Origin: a virus
Virus record (IMG/VR): IMGVR_UViG_3300021335_000960
Coordinates: 1-21,177 of that record
Length of the DNA: 21,177 nt
Direction: 5' to 3' (one strand)
Under the pieces are notes generated by a model. The model was given only the letters and a program-made list of their open reading frames with translations, was not told where the DNA came from and did no database searches. Shown in pieces: positions 6,985 to 13,732 of the stretch; the stretch's first letter is position 1, and every line of letters begins with the position of its first letter. Both the position numbers and the translations under genes were made by a program.

Positions 6985-7306
6985 TGACGATTTAACTTAT
7001 ACTGTAAAATTAGATAGTTTAGATGATACTATACCTGTATCGTATGAAGCTGGTGCTACAGTAGGAGGCCCAAGTACAATTACATTAACAGGCACTACAA
7101 ATGATGATTTTAGTTATACGTTTGATACAACTTATGCAGGTGAATATGACAAGTACATAGATCCTCAGCAAGTAGAAAATATGTGTGAAGAATATCCAGC
7201 ATTGCAAAAAGTTTGGCGTAACTTCAAAAGCCTATACGACATGACATTACAAGACTACAAAGGCAAGCAAAAGGCAGGAGAATTAGATGATGAAATTCCT
7301 TTCTAA
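6977..7306 (+). CDS. Small acidic conserved phage protein, unknown function
   Basis: 109 aa from ATG 6977, overlapping the previous stop by 8 nt. A TTG at 6971 would add two residues but has no support. The N-terminal half is Asp/Thr/Gly-rich with TVGGPSTITLTG and looks beta-structured and flexible. The C-terminal half is helical, with VENMCEEYPALQKVWRNFKSLYDM followed by LQDYKGK. A central YDKYIDP segment links them. The helical part resembles a conserved unknown that I recall from marine T4-like phages. No enzyme motif, signal peptide or membrane segment is visible. It overlaps the cupin gene by 20 nt. Confidence 0.7.
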   Translation: MNDDDLTYTVKLDSLDDTIPVSYEAGATVGGPSTITLTGTTNDDFSYTFDTTYAGEYDKYIDPQQVENMCEEYPALQKVWRNFKSLYDMTLQDYKGKQKAGELDDEIPF

Positions 7307-7802
7307 TTTAATGGACAAACTTGGCAGACGCCGAGTAATTACAGATAGAACAGGTAAGATTCCATATCTTATACGCTACTATCTATTTTTAAAAGAACGT
7401 AAGAACTTTCCTTTTAACATTACGTTACATAAAGTATTAGTAAGTGATGAACCTACACTACATGATCATCCTTGGAATTGGGGTGCTTTTATTTTAAAAG
7501 GTGGATATTGGGAACACATTCCTATTATTTCAAAAGAAGGTGCAGTTGTAGGATCAACAAGAGTTTGGCGTGGTCCTGGTTCTATTAGATTTAGAAAAGC
7601 AGATGACTTGCACTGGTTAGAACTTGCTAAAGATGAACAAGGAAATGAAATACCGTGTACTAGCATTTTCTTTATGGGACGTAAACAAAAGGAATGGGGC
7701 TTTGTACGTTTTGTACATGCAACAGCAAACAACTGGCAAAATGCTGGTTACAGATGGGTACACAACGAAACTTACTTAAACGAGAAATATAAAAATGATT
7801 AA
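7287..7802 (+). CDS. Cupin-fold putative metal-binding protein
   Basis: 171 aa, starting ATG ATG at 7287/7290 after AGGAG (7276-7280). LHDHPWNWGAFILKGGYWEH (58-77) holds a cupin-1-like H59xH61...E76 set. DDLHWLEL supplies the later histidine (H109) expected in cupin motif 2, followed by IFFMGRKQKEWGF. Cupins of this layout bind Fe, Mn or Zn and act as dioxygenases, isomerases or small-molecule sensors. The substrate is unknown. It resembles an uncharacterised cupin that I recall from tailed phages. It sits between a small acidic protein and a phosphoribosyltransferase with overlaps on both sides, so it probably belongs to the same transcript. A link to nucleotide or sugar chemistry is inferred from neighbours only. 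Confidence 0.7.
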   Translation: MMKFLSNLMDKLGRRRVITDRTGKIPYLIRYYLFLKERKNFPFNITLHKVLVSDEPTLHDHPWNWGAFILKGGYWEHIPIISKEGAVVGSTRVWRGPGSIRFRKADDLHWLELAKDEQGNEIPCTSIFFMGRKQKEWGFVRFVHATANNWQNAGYRWVHNETYLNEKYKND

Positions 7803-8325
7803 GAAACATTATTACAGTTGGACTGATGTTGAACGTATGTGCGTCAGTATTGTCAATCAAATGTACAAAGACGAATGGCGTCCTAACTACATAGTAGGAA
7901 TTACACGAGGTGGTAATGTACCTGCTACAATTATTTCGAACATGACTGGCATACGTTGCGAAGCACTAAAAGTAAGTCTACGTGATGATAATAGAGAAAG
8001 TGAAAGTAACTGTTGGATGGCTGAAGATGCACTTGGATATCCTCATTGTGATACTGGAGATAATAAAAAGAATATTCTAATTGTAGATGACATTAACGAT
8101 ACTGGTGCAACATTCAATTGGATTATGCAGGATTGGCCTGCTGGGTGTTTACCTGACAGCCCAGAGTGGAATAATGTTTGGACTCATAATGTACGTTTTG
8201 CAACACTTACTGAAAATTTAGCAAGTGACTTTAGTAATGTAAGTTATACCTGTCACGAAGTAAACAAAGCAGAAGAAGATGTTTGGCTTGTTTACCCATG
8301 GGAAAATGTTGCAGACTATGCGTGA
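7795..8325 (+). CDS. Type I phosphoribosyltransferase (purine PRTase-like)
   Basis: 176 aa. NILIVDDINDTGATF (93-107) is the 13-residue PRPP-binding signature of type I phosphoribosyltransferases (hydrophobic run, DD, TG). VGITRGGNVPA (34-44) is the PPi loop as seen in xanthine-guanine and hypoxanthine enzymes (RGGxxPA). These enzymes join a purine base to PRPP to give the nucleotide. The specific base cannot be read from sequence. In this setting it could salvage guanine from degraded host DNA, or guanine released when a DpdA-like enzyme swaps bases in DNA; the latter is speculation. It overlaps the cupin gene by 8 nt and the DNA glycosylase gene by 8 nt. Confidence 0.85.
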   Translation: MIKKHYYSWTDVERMCVSIVNQMYKDEWRPNYIVGITRGGNVPATIISNMTGIRCEALKVSLRDDNRESESNCWMAEDALGYPHCDTGDNKKNILIVDDINDTGATFNWIMQDWPAGCLPDSPEWNNVWTHNVRFATLTENLASDFSNVSYTCHEVNKAEEDVWLVYPWENVADYA

Positions 8326-8719
8326 TGATTTAATGGTACAACAACAGGTAGACAATGTATGGCAACATATGGTTGGTGTTATTTGTTTGAACTGTACAAA
8401 CCGTAAACAAGTTAAGGCAGTACTACCTACATTCTTTACTAAATGGCCTACACACAAAGCATTTTTACATGCAACTAAGAATCAAATTGAAGACATTATT
8501 GCACCTTTAGGTATGCGAACGGTAAGAGCAAACAGACTGTATCGAATGAGTGAACAGTTTGAAGACTGGGACGGAGAAGATGCTACAGAACTATATGGCA
8601 TAGGCAAGTATGGTAGTGATAGTTATGAACTATTTTATAAAAAAAGAGTGCCAGAAAATATTGGCGATCATGAATTAAAACGTTATGTAGAGGAAGAATT
8701 TTATGAAACCGTGGACTGA
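8318..8719 (+). CDS. HhH-GPD DNA glycosylase, MBD4-like
   Basis: 133 aa from ATG 8318, overlapping the previous gene by 8 nt; an in-frame ATG at 8279 lies further inside that gene. It aligns along its whole length with the catalytic domain of vertebrate MBD4. NVWQHMVGVICLNCTNRKQV resembles DPWKLLIATIFLNRTSGK, IIAPLGMRTVRANRL resembles LLKPLGLYDLRAKTI, and LYGIGKYGSDSYELF (92-106) is almost identical to the MBD4 helix-hairpin-helix. GDHELKRY then places the catalytic Asp at D117. MBD4 removes T or U opposite G in CpG context. It lacks the endonuclease III iron-sulfur cysteines. Possible roles are repair of deaminated bases or excision of modified bases in host or phage DNA. Confidence 0.85.
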   Translation: MRDDLMVQQQVDNVWQHMVGVICLNCTNRKQVKAVLPTFFTKWPTHKAFLHATKNQIEDIIAPLGMRTVRANRLYRMSEQFEDWDGEDATELYGIGKYGSDSYELFYKKRVPENIGDHELKRYVEEEFYETVD

Positions 8720-9050
8720 TGTAGTAGTTGACACAAAAGACTTTACAGTTTACAAAGACGGATATCCTGTTACAGAAGGACATATTCTTTTTGTACCAAA
8801 AGAACAAACATGGCAGGATTTAAGTAAGTGTTTCGAAGCCGCATACAAATGGGGCTATGATTGGGTTGATCGCGGATATTGTGATGCGTTCAACATTGGA
8901 CAGAATTGTGGAGAGGCCGCAGGTCAAACTGTTGACTATCCTCATGTACATCTCATTCCTAGGCGCAAGGGTGATATGGAAGATCCGCGAGGAGGAGTGC
9001 GTCACGTAATACCTGAAAAGGGAAACTATAGGAAAGGAGATTTATGTTGA
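8703..9050 (+). CDS. HIT-family nucleotide hydrolase/transferase
   Basis: 115 aa. TEGHILFVPK (24-33) and NIGQNCGEAAGQTVDYPHVHLIPRR (64-88) match the HIT domain, with H81xH83 and IPR at the end. In the canonical HxHxH triad the first His is Tyr79 here. The middle His, which carries out nucleotidyl transfer, is present (H81). HIT proteins cleave nucleoside phosphoramidates or dinucleoside polyphosphates, or transfer UMP/AMP. The length is typical for a minimal HIT domain. It overlaps the glycosylase gene by 17 nt and the next small gene by 7 nt. A housecleaning or nucleotide-activation role beside the PRTase is plausible, but the substrate is unknown. Confidence 0.85.
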   Translation: MKPWTDVVVDTKDFTVYKDGYPVTEGHILFVPKEQTWQDLSKCFEAAYKWGYDWVDRGYCDAFNIGQNCGEAAGQTVDYPHVHLIPRRKGDMEDPRGGVRHVIPEKGNYRKGDLC

Positions 9051-9250
9051 AGGAAATCATGATTAGTGCGGCTAAAAAGCACGCCGAAGCAGAGATTGAA
9101 TTGCATAAGGCTAACATCGAAGTCTACATGAGACAAGTAGTAGGTATAGGCGAACACAGCGATATTATCGAAACTATCCAAAAAGAGTTAGATGCTATGG
9201 CTACTGCAAGCGATAGACTAGAAATGCTTAATAAACATTTCAATGACTAA
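9044..9250 (+). CDS. Small helical conserved phage protein, unknown function
   Basis: 68 aa from ATG 9044, preceded by AAAGGAGA (9033-9040). Almost all helix: an Ala/Lys/Glu-rich first part (AKKHAEAEIELHKANIEVYM), a VGIGEHSDI turn, then a second charged helix ending in LNKHFND. It resembles a small conserved unknown that I recall from marine T4-like phages. No motif suggests an activity; a helical-hairpin interaction partner is the most that can be said. It overlaps the HIT gene by 7 nt and the SGNH gene by 8 nt. Confidence 0.7.
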   Translation: MLKEIMISAAKKHAEAEIELHKANIEVYMRQVVGIGEHSDIIETIQKELDAMATASDRLEMLNKHFND

Positions 9251-10079
9251 GAGAACACTATTTTTAGGAGATAGCCACAGTCACGGTTATGCCGAGATTG
9301 ACGGCGAAGTAAAGTTCTGGCAGGAATATAACTATGGAGAAATTTACTCTAAATTAAATAATACTCCTGTGGCTATCTACAGCATTCCCGGAGGATGCAA
9401 TAAAAAATATCCAACATGGCTAAAAGCCATGTTGAACTACTATGAAAATAATATATCAGAAGTTTTTGTACAAGCAACATATTGGAATAGATATCTAATT
9501 GCTTGTAGTAGAAATTTAGATGTAGGTGACGGTATTCAACCAGATCATTTTTCAAGAGGCCCAAAACAACCTGTTGCAAAGGATGATCCTGAATTAGTAG
9601 ATAGATGGACTGATGAATTAGTTTCTGAAGAACATGCAGAACTAATTGAACAGTGCCGACCTGAGAACTTTGAACAGTTCAAAGGGTTTGAATATTCTGA
9701 AAGAAGAGGAATGACACATGACTGGGGTCCTTTTCAAGAGAAGTATCAATATACAAAGTTGTGGCATGAAAGTGCTACACATCTACAATATAGGGAATGG
9801 TGTGCTGATTACTTGTTAATGGATTTTATCTGTGCCAAGTTAAACATTCCCATGTATGTATGGTCTATTAATGATAGAGTGTTCATACCTAAGCATAAGA
9901 ACTTTTATGGTGACTTTGCAGTAACTGGTTTTGCACCTATGAGTGCAGAGCAATTCATCTTAAAAGAACATAATATAAACATAGAAACAGACGAATATAG
10001 GTATGACGGAGAGCATTATACTACCGAAGTCCATGAAATAATTGCAAAAGATTACATAGAATACGTAAAAAATGCTTGA
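9243..10079 (+). CDS. SGNH/GDSL-type hydrolase
   Basis: 278 aa. Block I is LFLGDSHSHGY (6-16), with S11 as likely nucleophile. Block V is DGEHY (255-259), giving the Asp/His of the catalytic triad (D255, H258). Between them YSIPGGCNKKY may supply the block II glycine and QATYWNR the block III Asn. Members deacylate or deacetylate lipids and glycans; phage members often act on host surface polysaccharides or decorate particles. No signal peptide is present. The long Trp/His-rich middle region is not diagnostic. A perfect promoter for folE begins within its stop codon region, and the gene holds a 9-bp perfect inverted repeat at 9412-9434. Confidence 0.75.
   Translation: MTKRTLFLGDSHSHGYAEIDGEVKFWQEYNYGEIYSKLNNTPVAIYSIPGGCNKKYPTWLKAMLNYYENNISEVFVQATYWNRYLIACSRNLDVGDGIQPDHFSRGPKQPVAKDDPELVDRWTDELVSEEHAELIEQCRPENFEQFKGFEYSERRGMTHDWGPFQEKYQYTKLWHESATHLQYREWCADYLLMDFICAKLNIPMYVWSINDRVFIPKHKNFYGDFAVTGFAPMSAEQFILKEHNINIETDEYRYDGEHYTTEVHEIIAKDYIEYVKNA
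9412..9434 (+). repeat. Perfect 9-bp inverted repeat inside the SGNH hydrolase gene
   Basis: CAACATGGC (9412-9420), loop TAAAA, GCCATGTTG (9426-9434). It could form a stable hairpin in RNA. No T-run follows, so it is not a typical terminator. It lies about 170 nt into the coding sequence. Confidence 0.7.
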
Positions 10080-10104
10080 CACAGACCTAAATAAAGTGTA
10101 TAAT
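10076..10104 (+). promoter_or_regulatory. Perfect sigma70-type promoter upstream of folE
   Basis: TTGACA 10076-10081, 17-bp spacer, TATAAT 10099-10104. The -35 overlaps the stop codon of the SGNH gene. The predicted leader of about 38 nt ends in CGGAGAA before the folE ATG (10149). The rest of the 69-nt gap holds only a weak GGCA/TGCC stem; no riboswitch was recognised. Confidence 0.85.
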
Positions 10105-10148
10105 ATAACAATATTGGCAATCCACTGCCTTAACATCGGAGAACGAAA

Positions 10149-10838
10149 ATGAGCAAAGTAGAACAAATAAAAAAGAAATTAGAAGATGCAGGTATTAGAT
10201 ACTGGGCAAATGATAATATTAGTGCAGTTCTTGAAGATGGTGATAAGCAACAATTAATTGAAGAAGCAATTCCTGCTTTTGAAAATGTGTTGCAGACACT
10301 ATTAATTGATACAAAAACAGATCCTAACAGTCAAGATACAGCAAGACGTATGGCTAAGATGTATATCAATGAGATTATGTCTGGTCGTTATGATAAAATG
10401 CCTAACCCAAGTGCATTTCCTAACTACATTGAAGGTGGTTATGAAGGTATGCTTGTTGTGCGAAGCGAACTTACAAGTTTGTGTTCGCATCATCATCAGA
10501 CTGTAAAAGGTGTTGCATACATTGGAATCATTGCAGGCCCTAAATTACTAGGACTAAGTAAATATACCCGAATTGCACAATGGTGTGCTATGCGAGGAAC
10601 ACTACAAGAAGAACTTAATGTTATGATTGCAGATGCAATTCAAGAACAAACAGGTAGTGAACACGTTGGTGTCTATGTACAAGCAACACATGGTTGTTGC
10701 GAAAATAGAGGTATTAGAGCAAAGAGTAGTTTGACACAAACAACTGTATTGCGTGGTGCTTTCAGCAAAGACCCTGCAACTAAGAAAGAATTTATCGATA
10801 ACGTAAAACTGCAACAACAGTTTGCTTGTGGAGTATAA
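10149..10838 (+). CDS. folE: GTP cyclohydrolase I (FolE)
   Basis: 229 aa, ATG 10149 after CGGAGAA. It converts GTP to 7,8-dihydroneopterin triphosphate, the first step of both folate and 7-deazaguanine synthesis. Zinc ligands are visible: LCSHHH gives C112 and H114/H115 (canonical CEHH), and HGCCENRG gives C183 in the HxCMxxRG motif with R187. LGLSKYTRIAQW (134-145) and QEELNVMIADAI match the FolE core strands and QERLTxQIA helix. The N-terminal part contains DTARRMAKMY, matching the DTPxRVAKM segment. Length is normal. It is the first gene of a run folE-queE-unknowns-RNase H under its own perfect sigma70 promoter, and ends 1 nt before the queE start codon. Confidence 0.93.
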   Translation: MSKVEQIKKKLEDAGIRYWANDNISAVLEDGDKQQLIEEAIPAFENVLQTLLIDTKTDPNSQDTARRMAKMYINEIMSGRYDKMPNPSAFPNYIEGGYEGMLVVRSELTSLCSHHHQTVKGVAYIGIIAGPKLLGLSKYTRIAQWCAMRGTLQEELNVMIADAIQEQTGSEHVGVYVQATHGCCENRGIRAKSSLTQTTVLRGAFSKDPATKKEFIDNVKLQQQFACGV

Positions 10839-10839
10839 T

Positions 10840-11769
10840 ATGCCAGAAGTTTTAGAAAAACCTAAAGAAAAGGTTAAGCAACTCAGGTACTCCGAAGCAT
10901 TTTATAGTGTACAAGGTGAAGGTAAATTTGTAGGAGTCCCAAGTGTATTCCTACGTACTTTCGGTTGTAACTTTCGTTGTATGAATTTTGGTACAGGTGA
11001 GAAAAAAGATCGTTGGACTTTACATAAAGAAGGCAAGCGATATAATGATGAAGTAAAGGACCTTATTGATAATAAAGTCCACGAAACTACAAAAGAGTTT
11101 AACGACTTGCCTATTGTACATACAGGTTGTGATACTTATGCAAGTATCTATCCAGAATTCAAACACTTCAATATGCTTAAAACAGTAGATGAAGTGGTTG
11201 AACATTTGTTATCACTTACTCCTAATGGTAAGTGGACACAAGACAATGGACAAGACATACACTTGATAATGACAGGTGGTGAACCTTTGTTAGCGTGGCA
11301 GAGGCTTTATATTGATTTGTTCGAACATCCACGTATGCGAGATCTAAAAAATGTTACATTTGAAACAAATACTACACAAACTCTATATCCAGAGTTCTTC
11401 CAGTATCTCAGCAATCAAGACAGGTTTGAAGTCACTTGGAGTTGTTCCCCGAAACTTGCAGTTAGCGGAGAACCTTGGGATACTGCTATTAAGCCTGATA
11501 TTGCTTTGCAGTATAGTCGTGTTACTGGTAGTGACATTTATCTTAAGTTTGTTGTCGCTACTCAAGATGACTTTGATGAAGTTACGAGAGCTGTGGAGGC
11601 TTATAGAAATGCCGGGGTACAATGTCCGGTATATCTTATGCCGCTTGGCGGACGTTCGGAAGAATATAACCTCAATGTTAAAGAAGTCGCCGAAGCATGT
11701 ATGGAGCGAGGTTGGCGCTTCACACCAAGACTCCACATTAGCCTATTCGGAAATGCCTGGGGAACCTAA
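10840..11769 (+). CDS. queE: 7-carboxy-7-deazaguanine synthase-like radical SAM enzyme (QueE)
   Basis: 309 aa from ATG 10840, with GGAG at 10830-10833; a TTG at 10822 would lie inside folE. It would convert 6-carboxytetrahydropterin to CDG with a [4Fe-4S] cluster and SAM. The start FYSVQGEGKFVGVPSVFLR (21-39) is the QueE signature and MTGGEPLL is the SAM-binding GGE motif. The cluster motif is unusual: C43xxxC47 is followed by MNF where CxxxCxxC needs a third Cys. A CDTYA sequence, typical of what follows the third Cys in QueE, occurs only at 97-101, with C97. The intervening charged segment (about 51-95) thus looks like an insertion that displaces the third ligand. Length exceeds the usual 210-245 aa accordingly. 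Confidence 0.88.
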   Translation: MPEVLEKPKEKVKQLRYSEAFYSVQGEGKFVGVPSVFLRTFGCNFRCMNFGTGEKKDRWTLHKEGKRYNDEVKDLIDNKVHETTKEFNDLPIVHTGCDTYASIYPEFKHFNMLKTVDEVVEHLLSLTPNGKWTQDNGQDIHLIMTGGEPLLAWQRLYIDLFEHPRMRDLKNVTFETNTTQTLYPEFFQYLSNQDRFEVTWSCSPKLAVSGEPWDTAIKPDIALQYSRVTGSDIYLKFVVATQDDFDEVTRAVEAYRNAGVQCPVYLMPLGGRSEEYNLNVKEVAEACMERGWRFTPRLHISLFGNAWGT

Positions 11770-11776
11770 GATTGAT

Positions 11777-11875
11777 ATGCCAAAAACACATTATAAAAAT
11801 AAACAACATGAAAAAGCAATGAAGGCAGAGATAAAAGAAGATCCTTCCGATGCAATCAGAAAGGCAGGATGGTAA
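11777..11875 (+). CDS. Very small basic/acidic helical protein, unknown
   Basis: 32 aa from ATG 11777, reading a highly charged MPKTHYKNKQHEKAMKAE... sequence and ending DAIRKAGW. It fills the space between queE and the next gene, and its stop forms TAATG with that gene's ATG (11873-11877), supporting translation. An in-frame ATG at 11753, inside queE, would give 40 aa. The ribosome-binding site is weak (GGGGAAC at 11759-11765). The longer open frame further upstream is only a shadow of queE. No family recognised. Confidence 0.5.
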   Translation: MPKTHYKNKQHEKAMKAEIKEDPSDAIRKAGW

Positions 11876-12255
11876 TGCTAGATAAAATGAAAAAGGCTTT
11901 AGGTATAAAACCTAAAGAAGAAGTAAAACAAACACCAGAACAAGAAAGAAGAGCAGTTCTGGCAAAAGAAAAAGAAGCGGCTACAAAAGCAGGTAAGCCG
12001 TGGGTAGGCGTTTTAGACACACAAGTCAATCCTGATAATATTAAGAATGGTTTCTTTGAACTTGATTGGAATAATGAGTTTATTGAACAATTACTTGATG
12101 CAGGTTATTCAGGTGAAACAAACGAAGAAATAGTTGATGCTTGGTTTAGAACTATTGCAATGCAGGTTTTGGACGATCAAGGGGTTGACAAAAATCGCGA
12201 AATGGGTTATATTAATGTTAAACCATTAGATAAGGACAAGAGCGAAGTATCATGA
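11875..12255 (+). CDS. Conserved phage protein, unknown function
   Basis: 126 aa from ATG 11875 (TAATG junction); an ATG at 11869 would add two residues. The first 45 residues are lysine/glutamate-rich and probably disordered or helical. A compact domain follows: KPWVGVLDTQVNPDNIKNGFFELDWN (43-68), then EFIEQLLDAGYSG and IVDAWFRTIAMQVL. It resembles a conserved unknown that I recall from marine T4-like phages. No catalytic motif. It ends in an ATGA overlap with the RNase H-like gene. Its last 70 nt contain a near-perfect sigma70 promoter (12185-12213). Confidence 0.75.
   Translation: MLDKMKKALGIKPKEEVKQTPEQERRAVLAKEKEAATKAGKPWVGVLDTQVNPDNIKNGFFELDWNNEFIEQLLDAGYSGETNEEIVDAWFRTIAMQVLDDQGVDKNREMGYINVKPLDKDKSEVS
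12185..12213 (+). promoter_or_regulatory. Near-perfect sigma70-type promoter upstream of the RNase H-like gene
   Basis: TTGACA 12185-12190, 17-bp spacer, TATATT 12208-12213 (11 of 12 positions match). It lies within the preceding gene, about 40 nt before ATG 12252. Confidence 0.6.
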
Positions 12256-13256
12256 GTACATATATCCTAGTAGACACAGCAAATACATTCTTCCGTGCTA
12301 GACACGTAGTACGAGGTAGCGTTGATGATAAAGTTGGTATGGCATTGCATATTACACTTAACAGTGTAAAAAAGGCATGGGCCGACTTTAACGCTGATCA
12401 TGTTGTATTTTGTTTAGAAGGACGCAGTTGGCGTAAAGACTTTTATGAGCCATACAAGCGTAATAGACAAGAAACACGTGATGCAATGACTCCGCAACAA
12501 GCAGAAGAAGATAAAGTGTTCTGGGAGATATTCGATGAATTCAAAGACTTTATTGGTAGTAAAACTAACTGTACAATGATGCAACATCCGCAACTAGAAG
12601 CAGATGATCTTATTGCAGGTTGGGTACAAGCACATCCTAATGATACACACGTAATCATTAGCACTGACGGTGACTTTGCACAACTTATTGCTCCGAATGT
12701 AAAACAGTATAATGGTGTTAGTAATACTATTATAACACATGAAGGTTATTTTGATGATAAGAAACGTCAACCTATTATAGATAAAAAGACAGGCGAAGCA
12801 AGACCTGCACCTAATCCACAATGGATGCTATTTGAAAAATGTATGCGTGGTGATACAAGTGATAATGTGTTTAGTGCATATCCAGGTGTTCGTACAAAAG
12901 GTACTAAGAATAAAGTAGGTTTGCAAGAAGCATTTGCAGACAAAGATACAAAAGGTTACAACTGGAATAATCTTATGTTACAACGTTGGGTAGATCATAA
13001 CGGTGAAGAACATCGTGTACTAGATGATTATCAACGTAATGTTGTGTTGTGTGATTTATCAGCACAGCCGAATGATATTCGTGACATCATTAATGGTGTT
13101 ATTGAAGACCACATGACTCCGAAAGACGTACAACAGGTCGGCATGCGTCTTATGAAGTTTTGTGCTAAATGGGATATGCAAAGGATTGCAGAAAATGCAA
13201 AACTATATGCAGAGCCCTTAAACGCAAAATATCCCGACCAGGAGGCAACAATATGA
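12252..13256 (+). CDS. rnh: 5'-3' exonuclease / T4 RNase H-like (FEN family)
   Basis: 334 aa, start in an ATGA overlap. Metal-binding acidic clusters of the FEN/5' nuclease family are visible in order: ILVDTANTFFR with D8, FCLEGRSWRKDFYEPYKRNR (53-72) resembling the FDxxxxxxRxxxxxxYKxxR helical gateway, LEADDLIAGW (115-124), ISTDGDFAQL (136-145) and MRGDTSDNV (198-206). T4 RNase H (305 aa) uses this fold to remove RNA primers and short flaps from lagging-strand fragments. The length agrees with this, and the C-terminal third would hold the helix-hairpin-helix DNA contact. With the sliding clamp it marks the replication set of this phage. An ATGA overlap couples it to the next gene, whose AGGAGG lies in its last 20 nt. 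Confidence 0.88.
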   Translation: MSTYILVDTANTFFRARHVVRGSVDDKVGMALHITLNSVKKAWADFNADHVVFCLEGRSWRKDFYEPYKRNRQETRDAMTPQQAEEDKVFWEIFDEFKDFIGSKTNCTMMQHPQLEADDLIAGWVQAHPNDTHVIISTDGDFAQLIAPNVKQYNGVSNTIITHEGYFDDKKRQPIIDKKTGEARPAPNPQWMLFEKCMRGDTSDNVFSAYPGVRTKGTKNKVGLQEAFADKDTKGYNWNNLMLQRWVDHNGEEHRVLDDYQRNVVLCDLSAQPNDIRDIINGVIEDHMTPKDVQQVGMRLMKFCAKWDMQRIAENAKLYAEPLNAKYPDQEATI

Positions 13257-13732
13257 TAAAGGCAAAATCAGTACTAAAAAATAAGTTCTGGATAATGGAA
13301 GAAGATGGCAATAAGATTGGCACTCTACACCGTAATGAAGAAGACAAAAAGTATATGTATACTTGCAGTACCGGAACGACATTCTATGACAATGAAAAAG
13401 AATTAAACACTGCATTAGGTAATATTACTTGGAGTGTAGGAACTATTAGTGATAGTGAATCTCATATAGACAAAGAACTATATGGATTTCCTACAAGTAG
13501 TATTCCTTATAATACAATGTATGACGTACAACGTAGGTTACCATTGTTTACAAAGAGTCCTAAAAGTAAAAGTGTATATGCGGCAGGTTATTACATTATA
13601 AGATTTGACAAAGGCTGGGTAAGAAGTTTTTGTCCTAAGAGTGTAACTATTGAAAAATATCCTTTCAAAGGTCCTTTTAAAACAGACTTACAAATGAGAA
13701 CGGAGTTAAGCAATGCCAATAGAGCCGATTAA
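13253..13732 (+). CDS. Conserved phage protein, unknown function
   Basis: 159 aa from ATG 13253, with strong AGGAGG at 13240-13245; upstream in-frame codons lie inside the nuclease gene. The N-terminal 45 residues look like a small beta domain (KFWIMEEDGNKIGTL, then MYTCSTGTTFYDNEKEL). The middle has GFPTSSIPYN and the C-terminal part YYIIRFDKGWVRSFCPK followed by a Lys/Phe/Pro-rich segment. It resembles a conserved unknown that I recall from T4-like phages. No enzyme motif, signal peptide or membrane helix. It overlaps the next gene by 20 nt. Confidence 0.75.
   Translation: MIKAKSVLKNKFWIMEEDGNKIGTLHRNEEDKKYMYTCSTGTTFYDNEKELNTALGNITWSVGTISDSESHIDKELYGFPTSSIPYNTMYDVQRRLPLFTKSPKSKSVYAAGYYIIRFDKGWVRSFCPKSVTIEKYPFKGPFKTDLQMRTELSNANRAD

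Noticed and set aside
8728-8756. TTGACA with TACAAA 17 bp downstream in the HIT gene
   Set aside because: The -10 matches only 4 of 6 positions; in AT-rich DNA this is expected by chance. Other TTGACA copies (3005, 3398, 4184, 10731, 13605, 16049) have no acceptable -10.
10105-10148. Possible preQ1/preQ0 riboswitch in the folE leader
   Set aside because: The 44-nt leader has only a weak GGCA/TGCC stem and lacks the preQ1 core pattern (C-rich loop and A-rich tail).
11351-11776. Long + frame overlapping queE (about 140 codons)
   Set aside because: It is a shadow of queE; only its last 32 codons, past the queE end, look like a separate small gene.
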